Shown piece after piece: positions 1 through 5,063 of a DNA stretch of 5,063 nucleotides (the stretch's first letter is position 1; each line of letters starts with the position of its first letter). The position numbers were made by a program, and so were the translations under genes. The notes beneath the pieces were generated by a model that saw nothing but the letters and a program-made list of their open reading frames with translations, was not told the origin of the DNA and ran no database searches. Origin of the DNA: Planctomycetota bacterium (lineage in GTDB: Bacteria; Planctomycetota; UBA1135; GCA-002686595); NCBI GenBank assembly GCA_028823185.1, contig JAPKBY010000153.1, positions 1 to 5,063 on the forward strand, in the 5' to 3' direction.

Positions 1-1
1 G

Positions 2-73
2 AGTTGGATCCAGAAAATGAGCTATACCGCCGATGGTATCAGCGGTTCGAATGAGCCTCTCTACCATGACTAA
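2..73 (+). CDS. C-terminal end of an unidentified gene entering from the left
   Basis: The frame starting at base 2 stays open to TAA at 71-73 and reads SWIQKMSYTADGISGSNEPL followed by YHD. The peptide looks like ordinary soluble protein, with mixed polar and aromatic residues and no low complexity. It ends inside the start region of the next gene: ATG at 66 and TAA at 71-73 form the overlap ATGACTAA, an arrangement common in co-transcribed, translationally coupled genes. I do not recognise the family from so short a tail. The alternative is chance: an open frame of 23 codons is not improbable in G+C-rich DNA. The call rests mainly on the overlap geometry and needs the sequence to the left of the window. 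Confidence 0.4.
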   Translation, partial: SWIQKMSYTADGISGSNEPLYHD

Positions 74-725
74 CACACTCAATAACGCCATCTGGGCCCT
101 CCCGCTCCTCCTCGCCTCCTGTGTCGGCACCCGCACCCTCGCAGATCCGACCCTCGTCATCAGGACAGATGGCGGTACAGAGCTCGGAGTCTCGACTGAC
201 TATGGCGTCATCTTCCTGGGCAGAACTGCCAGCTCTGGGATGATCGACATGACGGTCTGGTTTGGGGATGGCCCCAGCATCGAGAAGAGCGCCATCGAGC
301 CTCTCGGTGGAGCCCTCTACACCGCCGAAACCGAGATCCGGCTCCCGAGCGTGCCGCTCTCCTTTGATGACCCAGCGCCCGGAGACATCCTCACTGTGAT
401 GGGGCGCAACGCGAGCGGCGTCTGGTCAGTGGACGTCGAGGTCCTCTCAGACCCGCGAGCCTTCGGTCTCCTCCTAGAGATTCCAGAGCCTATGCGTGGC
501 AAACTTGATCAGGTCGGCGCAGGCGTCTACTCCATCCCCGATGGCGATCTCTCCAAGATGCGCCTCGTCGGCGTCGCCGCTGGCATCATCACGATCACCT
601 CCGAATCTGGCTTAGAGAAAGAATACCTCGCAGCCCATGGGCCTCAGCAGCTCTGGCGTCTCGTGACTCACCGCCGCGACCACAACCGTCGCAAGCCTTG
701 GGTCTACCGCGAAGACATCCTCTAG
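33..725 (+). CDS. Putative lipoprotein of unknown function
   Basis: I do not recognise this family. The 230-residue reading has a hydrophobic stretch (about residues 20-28) ending in a lipobox, L27-A28-S29-C30, which suggests lipidation at Cys30 and export. Val at +2 is compatible with outer-membrane sorting under the E. coli rule. Cys30 is the only cysteine. The mature part (about 200 residues) is rich in Gly, Asp, Val and Thr with alternating hydrophobic stretches, as in a beta-rich periplasmic domain. It ends in a basic tail (about 207-222) with several Arg/His/Lys. No catalytic motif or transmembrane helix is visible after the signal. The start is uncertain. ATG at 33 supplies the only n-region positive charge (Arg6). 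ATG at 51 (residue 7) and ATG at 66 (residue 12) are alternatives; 66 gives an 8-base overlap with the preceding stop but an uncharged n-region. None has a strong Shine-Dalgarno sequence. The gene converges on trkH with a 13-base gap. Confidence 0.72.
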   Translation: MVSAVRMSLSTMTNTLNNAIWALPLLLASCVGTRTLADPTLVIRTDGGTELGVSTDYGVIFLGRTASSGMIDMTVWFGDGPSIEKSAIEPLGGALYTAETEIRLPSVPLSFDDPAPGDILTVMGRNASGVWSVDVEVLSDPRAFGLLLEIPEPMRGKLDQVGAGVYSIPDGDLSKMRLVGVAAGIITITSESGLEKEYLAAHGPQQLWRLVTHRRDHNRRKPWVYREDIL

Positions 726-738
726 AGCTTCCGCGACC

Positions 739-2250
739 TCAACGTCGCCAGAAGCCAGGAACGAAGAGCGCTACGACGGCGTAGAACTCAAGCCGCCCGA
801 GGATCATGAAGACCGACAAGAGGATCTTCACGCCGTCTGGGAAGTCAGCGAAGTTCACAGAGGGGCCGACGCGCCCGAGCCCTGGGCCGATGTTGTTGAG
901 CGTCGCCAGCACAGCAGTGCCCGCGTCCTCCAACTCAATGCCATAGCCGCTGAGCGCGAGGACTCCGCCAGAGAAGACCAAGATCCAGAGGATGAAGTAG
1001 CCGGTCACCGCACCCACGACGCCCTCCTCCAGCACGTGTCCATCTACCTTCACCTCATGAATCGCGCGCGGCCTGACGAAGGCCTGCACACCGCGCAGCG
1101 CTGCGCTAGCGACGATCACGAGTCGAACGACCTTCACTCCGCCGCCAGTTGAGCCAGCGCAGGCGCCGATGACGCAGAGCCCCATCAAGAGCACACGACA
1201 AAACTGCGGCCATTGATCAAAGTCCGCCGTTCCATAGCCTGTACTGGTCTGGAGACAGACGACCTGGAAAAAAGCGTCTCTAAGCGCCTGCGGGAAGTGC
1301 CTGTAGTCGGGGACCTCAGCGCCCTCTACGCCGCCGCCTCCGCCCCAAATCCAGAGGATGGTCGCCACGAGGAGCACGGAGCCAAAGATGATCCCTGCGT
1401 AGACACGAAACTCCAGAGACTTCCAGAGCGCGCTCCATCCACGCCTGGCGCCTGTACGGAAGGCGAGATCATAGAAGGCGAAGTTGATCCCTGCCGCGAA
1501 CATGAAGATGCCGATGACGAGCTCGATCTTCCACGACATGAAATACGCGATGCTGTCTGCGTGCGTCGAGAATCCACCTGTCGCGATCGTCCCGAAGGTG
1601 TGAATCGCGGCATCGAAGGGCGTCATATCTAAGTACCAAAGGACGCAGAACTCAGCCAAGCTCATCCCGACATAGATCCGCATGAGCCCGAGCGCTGTGT
1701 CACGCACTCGCTGATGGCCCGCCTCGCGAGAGATGCCCGGGATCTCGGAGCGGAACAAGCTGCGCCCACCGGTCGGAAACAAGACCACGAAGACCATGAC
1801 GATTCCGAATCCGCCGAGCCAATGCGTGAAAGAGCGCCAGAAGCCGATGGCGTGGCTCATGCCCTCGATCCCCTCATCTGTGAGGACTGTAGAGCCCGTC
1901 GTCGTGAAGCCTGATGCCGTCTCGAAGAAGGCGTCCACAGCGCTCGTCATGGTGCCAGTGAAGAGATAAGGCAGTGACCCCAGGACACTGACGATGAGCC
2001 AAGACAATCCAACCGCCGCTAAGCCTTCGCGCCTGAAATAGTCCGGCTTGCCCTCACTCGTGAGCGTTCGCCCTCTATTCAAGAGGATGAGCGAGGCACC
2101 GACGACGGCTGAGACGCCCGCTGCGTACAAGAAGTCCAAGGCAGCATGGGGCTCATCAAAGATGTAGCCGATGATCACCGGGACCAATAGAAACGCGGCG
2201 AGGAGCAGCGAGACGCAGCCCAAGAGCCATCCAACAGCGCGGTGGTTCAT
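739..2250 (-). CDS. trkH: TrkH potassium uptake channel subunit
   Basis: This is the integral membrane pore of the Trk K+ uptake system, which in this family moves K+ inward under control of TrkA. The 503 residues are close to the size of E. coli TrkH and longer than typical KtrB, and include the extra N-terminal hydrophobic helices (about 8-30 and 38-57). The four pore-loop filters of the superfamily are all visible: P1 FTTTGST (115-121), P2 TIATGGFST (221-229), P3 QTSTGYGT (334-341) and P4 NNIGPGLG (452-459). The third repeat carries the Gly/Ser-rich intramembrane gating segment GACAGSTGGGVKVVR (362-376). The protein ends with the characteristic GRLE (485-488) and a terminal FWRR; Arg486 is probably the conserved arginine opposite the gating loop. 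A run of five glycines (303-307) lies in the loop before P3. ATG at 2250 gives the expected N-terminus; only a weak GAGA-type Shine-Dalgarno lies upstream. The gene starts 12 bases after trkA, so it is almost certainly co-transcribed and second in the operon. Confidence 0.96.
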   Translation of the reverse strand: MNHRAVGWLLGCVSLLLAAFLLVPVIIGYIFDEPHAALDFLYAAGVSAVVGASLILLNRGRTLTSEGKPDYFRREGLAAVGLSWLIVSVLGSLPYLFTGTMTSAVDAFFETASGFTTTGSTVLTDEGIEGMSHAIGFWRSFTHWLGGFGIVMVFVVLFPTGGRSLFRSEIPGISREAGHQRVRDTALGLMRIYVGMSLAEFCVLWYLDMTPFDAAIHTFGTIATGGFSTHADSIAYFMSWKIELVIGIFMFAAGINFAFYDLAFRTGARRGWSALWKSLEFRVYAGIIFGSVLLVATILWIWGGGGGVEGAEVPDYRHFPQALRDAFFQVVCLQTSTGYGTADFDQWPQFCRVLLMGLCVIGACAGSTGGGVKVVRLVIVASAALRGVQAFVRPRAIHEVKVDGHVLEEGVVGAVTGYFILWILVFSGGVLALSGYGIELEDAGTAVLATLNNIGPGLGRVGPSVNFADFPDGVKILLSVFMILGRLEFYAVVALFVPGFWRR

Positions 2251-2262
2251 GTCAGCGGTTCT

Positions 2263-3621
2263 CTATTTCCCTTCTTCGTCAGCGCGGAAGACGCTGAGCA
2301 CGGCCTCAACATTCTCAGGCACGCTGAAGACGATGACGTGGTCGCCATCCTTCACGACGGCATCGCCGTGCGGGATCGTCACTTCCTCATCACGAACGAT
2401 AGCTCCCAGCACCGACCCCTTCGGTAGACCGAGCTGCTTGACCGTGTGCTCTTTGCGCTTTCCGCGGAAGCGCGCTTGGAGGTCTAGCACCTCTGCGCGT
2501 CCCTCACCCAAGACCGCGATGGACTCGATCGCGGTCGAGCGGACGAAGCGCAAGATGCGGTTCGCGCATAAGACCCGCGGGCTGATCGCGAGATCGATCC
2601 CGAGCAGGTCGTAGATCTGCCTGTAGGACGACTTGTTCACCATGGCGACAGTGCGCTCCACGCCGAGGGATTTAGCCAGCTGGCAAGCGACCATGTTCCG
2701 CTCATCGTCGCCGCTAGTAGCGACGAAGATGTTTGATTCTCCAATGCGCTCTTCGATCAAGAGATCGATGTCGGTCGCGTCACCTTGAAGAACCATCATG
2801 TCACCGACGGCCTCTGCAGCGAGCGCCTTGGCTCTTACGGGATCTCGCTCGATCACTCGCAGGTGCACGCCTGAGACCTCGCTGAGCTTGCGCGCCACTT
2901 GACGACCGATGCTGCCCGCCCCCATCAGCACGACACTTCGTCGCCCGATGACCCGCGCGCCAGCGAGGCGTTCGAAGGCGTCGAGCTCTTCTGCTTTACC
3001 GATCAAGTAAAGTTGATCTCCGATCTCCAGCATGTCTGAACCTGTCGGGACGTGGAAATTCTCTCCACGCGCGACCCCGCCGACCAAGACGCCGCGCGGC
3101 AGCTCGAGGTCCTTCAGCGGCTTGTTAAGAATCTCTGACTCCTCTTTGAGGCGCAGGCGGCGAACCTGAACGCGTCCATCAGCAAAGCTCTCGACCTCGA
3201 GAGCGTGCTTCTCGCGAACGGTCGCGACGATCTCATCCGCAACGAGCTCCTGCGTCGAGAGCGCGATGTCGAAGCCCAAGGTCTGCTTATAGAAATAGTG
3301 ATAGCCGGTGAGGCGTCGCATATCGCTGAGCCGCAAGATGACACGCTTCGCACCGAGCTTGCTCGAGAGAGCGCAGGCCAACATGTTCGTCCTGTCCGCG
3401 TCCGTAACGCAGACCGCGAGGTCTGCCTTGGAGACTCCTGCTGTGTTGAGGACCTCGGCCCGGGTGCCATCTCCGACGACGACCTGGACGTCCAAGCTCT
3501 CCATCAGGCGCCTCGACTTCGACGGATCGCTGTCGACCACGCTCACTCGATGCCCCTCTCTCGAGAGTATGTCGGCGAGGTGAAAGCCCACCTCTCCTGC
3601 TCCGATCACTGCGATATTCAT
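2263..3621 (-). CDS. trkA: TrkA, nucleotide-binding regulatory subunit of Trk K+ uptake
   Basis: This is the cytoplasmic gating partner of TrkH, which binds NAD(H) and, in studied systems, ATP/ADP. The 452 residues match E. coli TrkA (about 458) and show the tandem RCK layout. RCK_N1 is about 1-125, with GxGxxG at G7-A-G-E-V-G12, acidic Asp30 ending beta-2 and VVGDGT at 48-53. RCK_C1 is about 145-215. RCK_N2 is about 227-350, with G234-A-G-S-I-G239, Glu258 at the equivalent acidic position and GDAT at 280-283. RCK_C2 is about 365-447. Both Rossmann folds keep their glycines and acidic residue, so both may bind nucleotide; this is inferred from motifs. Full length with two RCK units argues against the shorter single-RCK KtrA. 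The start is ATG at 3621, beginning directly with beta-1 (MNIAVIGAGEVG), with AAGG seven bases upstream. It is the first gene of the trkA-trkH operon and is transcribed away from the amidotransferase gene. Confidence 0.97.
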   Translation of the reverse strand: MNIAVIGAGEVGFHLADILSREGHRVSVVDSDPSKSRRLMESLDVQVVVGDGTRAEVLNTAGVSKADLAVCVTDADRTNMLACALSSKLGAKRVILRLSDMRRLTGYHYFYKQTLGFDIALSTQELVADEIVATVREKHALEVESFADGRVQVRRLRLKEESEILNKPLKDLELPRGVLVGGVARGENFHVPTGSDMLEIGDQLYLIGKAEELDAFERLAGARVIGRRSVVLMGAGSIGRQVARKLSEVSGVHLRVIERDPVRAKALAAEAVGDMMVLQGDATDIDLLIEERIGESNIFVATSGDDERNMVACQLAKSLGVERTVAMVNKSSYRQIYDLLGIDLAISPRVLCANRILRFVRSTAIESIAVLGEGRAEVLDLQARFRGKRKEHTVKQLGLPKGSVLGAIVRDEEVTIPHGDAVVKDGDHVIVFSVPENVEAVLSVFRADEEGK

Positions 3622-3728
3622 CTTGAAACCTTATTCCACGACTGCGCCACCGCCAAACAGGAGTCCGCCCAGCTTCGATTTTTAGCCTTCACCTTGCACC
3701 TGAGCGCCCTGAATGCATCCTGTTGGGA
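3622..3728. promoter_or_regulatory. Divergent intergenic region expected to hold trkA and pabA promoters
   Basis: These 107 bases are the only gap between two divergently transcribed units, so both the trkA-trkH and the pabA-led promoters should lie here or extend into the flanking genes. It contains an A/T-rich island at about 3675-3685 in an otherwise G+C-rich segment. On the plus strand TTGCAC (3694-3699) resembles a -35 box, but no good -10 hexamer follows at 16-18 bases. On the minus strand AATAAG near trkA is a poor -10 candidate and lies on top of its ribosome binding site. No operator-like inverted repeat stands out beyond the 6-base palindrome ATGCAT (3713-3718). The regional call is by layout; no individual promoter can be assigned. 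Confidence 0.4.
3629..3632 (-). promoter_or_regulatory. Ribosome binding site of trkA
   Basis: Read on the minus strand this is AAGG followed by the seven-base spacer TTTCAAG and then ATG. This is the clearest Shine-Dalgarno-like match in the intergenic region, and it supports the ATG at 3621 as the trkA start. Confidence 0.5.
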
Positions 3729-4337
3729 GTGATTTTGATCCTCGACAACCGCGACTCCTTCACTTTCAACATCGCGCAGCTCCTCATGGAGCTCGGGCCT
3801 GAGGTCGAAGTGCTGCGCTCTGACAGGAACGATTGGGCCGCGATTGAAGCCCGTAGGCCCACCGGCCTCTTGATCGGCCCTGGGCCTGGTCGCCCAGCTG
3901 GCGCAGGCTCGACCATGGAATGCTTGGCCGCTGCGCCTCTGGAGCTCCCCATCCTCGGAGTCTGCTTGGGACACCAGGCGATCGCTGAGCACTTCGGCGC
4001 AGATCTCATCAAGTCCGAGCCGGTCCATGGACACGAGGAGCTCATCCAGCACGACGGCGCTGGCCTCTTCAAGGGAATCACTTCTCCTCTCACTGTCGGT
4101 CGCTACCACAGCCTGCTCGTCCGAACAGACACTCTCCCTGAGTGCTTGGAGGCCAGCGCGAGCACGGCCAGCGGCCTGCTCATGGGGCTTCGGCACCGCG
4201 AGCGTCCGATTGAGAGTGTGCAATTTCATCCTGAGTCGATCCTCTCCAGCGAGGGACGCGCCTTCATGGCCAATTTCATTGAGCGCTGCGGCGAGCCCGC
4301 TCAGCGGCCTGAGCTCCCTAGTGGGAACCGAACATGA
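3729..4337 (+). CDS. pabA: Glutamine amidotransferase, PabA/TrpG type (class I GATase)
   Basis: Enzymes of this family hydrolyse glutamine and channel ammonia to a chorismate-binding partner, either PabB (aminodeoxychorismate, folate) or TrpE (anthranilate, tryptophan); sequence alone does not separate the two. Counting from GTG at 3729 (202 residues), beta-1 reads MILILDNRDSFTFN, close to the family start MILLIDNYDSFT. The oxyanion-hole glycines are in GPGPG (50-54), and the nucleophile elbow is GVCLGHQ with Cys79. HGH (100-102) and RYHSL (125-129) follow, and the His/Glu of the triad are in QFHPES (His167, Glu169). The triad is complete, so activity is expected. The start is non-ATG in every option: TTG at 3723 adds two residues. 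TTG at 3735 has GGAG at a five-base spacing but shortens beta-1. GTG fits the family best. The length is slightly above the usual 187-195 because of a Pro-rich tail. No PabB or TrpE is visible; the next gene starts in an ATGA overlap. Confidence 0.93.
   Translation: MILILDNRDSFTFNIAQLLMELGPEVEVLRSDRNDWAAIEARRPTGLLIGPGPGRPAGAGSTMECLAAAPLELPILGVCLGHQAIAEHFGADLIKSEPVHGHEELIQHDGAGLFKGITSPLTVGRYHSLLVRTDTLPECLEASASTASGLLMGLRHRERPIESVQFHPESILSSEGRAFMANFIERCGEPAQRPELPSGNRT
4323..4326 (+). promoter_or_regulatory. Ribosome binding site of the aldehyde-dehydrogenase-like gene
   Basis: GGGA lies inside the last codons of pabA, seven bases before the ATG at 4334. With the ATGA stop/start overlap it supports that start and suggests translational coupling to the amidotransferase gene. 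Confidence 0.5.
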
Positions 4338-5063
4338 AACCCCACGCAGACCTCATAGAATCCGTAGCGGCATGCCGTGATGGTGCGAATGCCTTGGCTA
4401 AAACTACGCCAGGTGCCCTGCTTGGGCTCCTCGAGCGTCTCAGGAGGGACACAAACGCCGCTGCAGAGGCGTGGTGTGAATCTGCCTGCCTCGCCAAGGG
4501 CATCGCACCGACGTCTCCTAGGGCTGCGGAGGAGTGGCTTGGTGGCCCTGTCTTAGTCCTGCGCCATCTCCGTTCGCTTCAATCCACGCTCACCTGCCTG
4601 GCCCAGACTGGGCGCCCGCGCTTGCGGGAGAGCGAGCTCTCCCTACGAAGTGGGACGGCCGTCGCATCGGTCTTCCCTGAGACGCTTACGGACAGGCTCG
4701 TCCTCGGCGGATTCTCTGCCGAGGTGTGGATGGATCCTGACCTCCCCCTTGAGGAGGTGTCCGCACATACAGCCAGCACCTGGACTGGCGGCGACACAAA
4801 GCCGCAGGTAGCGGCGATCCTCGGAGCGGGCAATGTTTCATCGATCGGAGCGATGGATGTGCTGCACAAGATCTTCGGGGAGCGGCAGGCCTGCGTCCTG
4901 AAGCTCCACCCGGTGAACGCCTACCTCGAGAGTGCATACGCTGAGGCCTTCGCGGGACTCATTGAAGCTGGCTGGCTGCGCATGATCCGCGGTGACGCTG
5001 AGGTCGGGGCCGCGCTCGTCCACCATCCTGACATCGACACGGTCCACATGACGGGCAGCGCTG
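4334..5063 (+). CDS. Aldehyde-dehydrogenase-superfamily protein, divergent, cut by the window end
   Basis: The frame from ATG 4334 is open to the window edge (243 codons). Residues 159-243 match the first half of the NAD(P)-binding domain of aldehyde dehydrogenases. LGAGNVSSIG (163-172) is at the place of the usual PWN motif, with Asn167 the likely oxyanion asparagine. CVLKLHPVNAYL (187-198) is at the KPSE/KPAE position, with Lys190 the likely cofactor-binding lysine. HPDIDTVHMTGS (231-242) corresponds to the HPxIxxIxFTGS segment. The catalytic Glu and Cys would lie beyond the window. The first 155 residues are unlike typical ALDHs: Ala/Leu/Arg-rich helices with several cysteines (14, 48, 52, 88), then a block including VFPETLTDRLVLGGFSAEVW (113-132). 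This resembles, from memory, a subfamily of long ALDH-like proteins annotated only as aldehyde dehydrogenase family protein. The LGAGN motif also recalls LuxC-type acyl-CoA reductases. The substrate is unknown. It is coupled to pabA by a 4-base overlap. Confidence 0.85.
   Translation, partial: MKPHADLIESVAACRDGANALAKTTPGALLGLLERLRRDTNAAAEAWCESACLAKGIAPTSPRAAEEWLGGPVLVLRHLRSLQSTLTCLAQTGRPRLRESELSLRSGTAVASVFPETLTDRLVLGGFSAEVWMDPDLPLEEVSAHTASTWTGGDTKPQVAAILGAGNVSSIGAMDVLHKIFGERQACVLKLHPVNAYLESAYAEAFAGLIEAGWLRMIRGDAEVGAALVHHPDIDTVHMTGSA

Noticed and set aside
1213..1632. A 139-codon plus-strand open frame inside trkH.
   Set aside because: It is antisense to the TrkH pore repeats, and its very Asp/Glu/Arg-rich composition is the usual mirror of hydrophobic membrane-protein codons.
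2171..2614. A 147-codon plus-strand open frame across the trkA-trkH junction.
   Set aside because: It is opposite the trkH start and the trkA RCK_C2 domain, is Ser/Arg/Thr-rich with no motif, and is explained by the two real genes.
3694..3722. A sigma-70-like promoter for pabA beginning with TTGCAC.
   Set aside because: The -35-like box is good, but the bases 16-18 further on (around ATCCTG) do not resemble TATAAT, and the start codon would lie almost on top of it.
3205..3732. A 175-codon plus-strand open frame antisense to the start of trkA.
   Set aside because: It lies opposite the highly conserved first Rossmann domain of TrkA and its protein has no family features. It is a typical shadow frame in G+C-rich coding DNA.
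3618..4229. A 203-codon minus-strand open frame covering most of pabA, whose stop overlaps the trkA start as ATGA.
   Set aside because: It is fully antisense to the amidotransferase, which has all its conserved motifs. The translated protein is Arg/Glu/Ser-rich with no recognisable domain. The ATGA junction is tempting but needs only one base of coincidence beyond the trkA ATG.
4579..5047. Several overlapping minus-strand open frames near the right edge (4579-4869, 4686-4937, 4838-5047).
   Set aside because: The plus-strand frame from 4334 carries clear aldehyde-dehydrogenase motifs through this whole stretch. The minus-strand translations are low-complexity Arg/Ser/Pro-rich.

Overview
The window is a compact, G+C-rich bacterial segment with almost no non-coding DNA. 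Codons mostly end in C or G (CTC, ATC, GCC, GAG). A lipobox signal peptide and a two-RCK TrkA with a full-length TrkH point to a Gram-negative-type bacterium. The lineage cannot be fixed from the sequence. The divergent aldehyde-dehydrogenase-like protein and the unrecognised lipoprotein would suit a Planctomycetota- or Myxococcota-like genome, but that is a guess from family resemblance.

Layout, left to right. Bases 2-73 (+) look like the last 23 codons of a gene entering from the left. This overlaps the start of an unrecognised putative lipoprotein gene (33-725, +). That gene converges, 13 bases apart, on a minus-strand potassium-uptake pair: trkA (2263-3621) is transcribed first and trkH (739-2250) follows 12 bases later. 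A 107-base divergent intergenic region (3622-3728) separates trkA from a plus-strand pair. The pair is a PabA/TrpG-type glutamine amidotransferase (3729-4337) and the first 243 codons of an aldehyde-dehydrogenase-superfamily protein (4334 to the window edge), joined by an ATGA stop/start overlap.

How the genes work together. TrkA (cytoplasmic, nucleotide-binding) gates TrkH (the membrane K+ pore), so the minus-strand pair is a complete K+ uptake module. The amidotransferase normally supplies ammonia to a chorismate-using partner (PabB for p-aminobenzoate/folate, or TrpE for tryptophan). No such partner is visible here. Instead the gene is translationally coupled to a redox enzyme of unassigned substrate, which is the most unusual feature of the window. 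No tRNA, rRNA, CRISPR array, insertion sequence or obvious repeat was seen. There is no gene-free stretch over 300 bases; the longest is the 107-base trkA-pabA gap.
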